From Hydrogenophaga sp. (GTDB lineage Bacteria > Pseudomonadota > Gammaproteobacteria > Burkholderiales > Burkholderiaceae_C), in NCBI GenBank assembly GCA_018335615.1, contig JAGXRS010000287.1:1-5997 (forward strand): 5,997 bases of DNA. Reading direction: 5' to 3'. Below, piece after piece: positions 5,941 to 5,997 of the stretch. How positions within the stretch are numbered: the first letter of the stretch is position 1; each line of letters begins with the position of its first letter. The notes under the pieces are model-generated. The model was not told the DNA's origin, ran no database searches, and worked only from the letters and a program-made list of their open reading frames with translations. The position numbers and the translations under genes are program-made.

Positions 5941-5997
5941 GAGCACAGGAGCACAGGAGCACAGGAGCACAGGAGCACAGGAGCACAGGAGCACAGG
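5941..5997. repeat. Tandem 8-bp repeat (GAGCACAG)n
   Basis: From 5941 to the window edge there are seven perfect, uninterrupted copies of GAGCACAG plus one more base; the array probably continues outside. It sits in the 5' upstream region of the LysR B gene, about 30-86 bases before its start codon. An 8-bp unit is not a multiple of three, and arrays of this sort change copy number easily by slippage. A change would alter spacing in the promoter/leader, or shift the frame if translation began upstream. Confidence 0.9.

Noticed and set aside
5912..5986. Extension of LysR B through the octamer repeats (MLLCSCAPVLLCSCAP...)
   Set aside because: The LysR family start is clearly MELRQLKYF; the extension is only translated repeat.

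Overview
The window is GC-rich DNA with the gene style of a betaproteobacterium. The LysR regulators, and a pilin/GspE-type ATPase with high-GC codon use, point to Burkholderiales and most plausibly Comamonadaceae. That placement is inference; no rRNA or marker gene is present.

Layout. Positions 1-30 are the last codons of a LysR-family gene (call it A) entering from the left on the + strand. Positions 40-405 are a 5'-truncated, frameshifted copy of a second LysR gene (B) on the - strand. Positions 406-714 hold no gene but include an AT-rich, promoter-like island. A compact + strand operon follows: a type IV prepilin-like protein with a 12-proline linker and an extra C-terminal domain (715-1620, TTG start with a strong ribosome binding site); a single-pass membrane protein with a short pilin-like periplasmic part (1637-2095); and a GspE/PilB-type secretion/pilus ATPase ending in a degenerate receiver (REC)-like domain (2092-4275, ATGA overlap with the gene before). 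Next is a 5'-truncated copy of LysR A (about 4373-4948, +), then an intact LysR B (4967-5911, -). An 8-bp tandem repeat runs off the right edge upstream of B.

The striking point is the architecture. The order is A-end / B-truncated / pilin-ATPase cassette / A-truncated / B-complete. A convergent A-B regulator pair is therefore present twice in direct orientation, and the cassette lies between the two broken copies. This is the product expected if a circular molecule carrying an A'-B' fragment plus the cassette integrated by single crossover, or if a tandem duplication later received the cassette.

The three cassette genes look like one translationally coupled unit that could power a pilus-like fibre displaying an extra beta-rich domain. 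No GspF/PilC platform protein, prepilin peptidase or secretin gene is in the window, so these would have to come from elsewhere in the genome. The pseudo-receiver on the ATPase and the domain on the pilin are the most unusual protein features.
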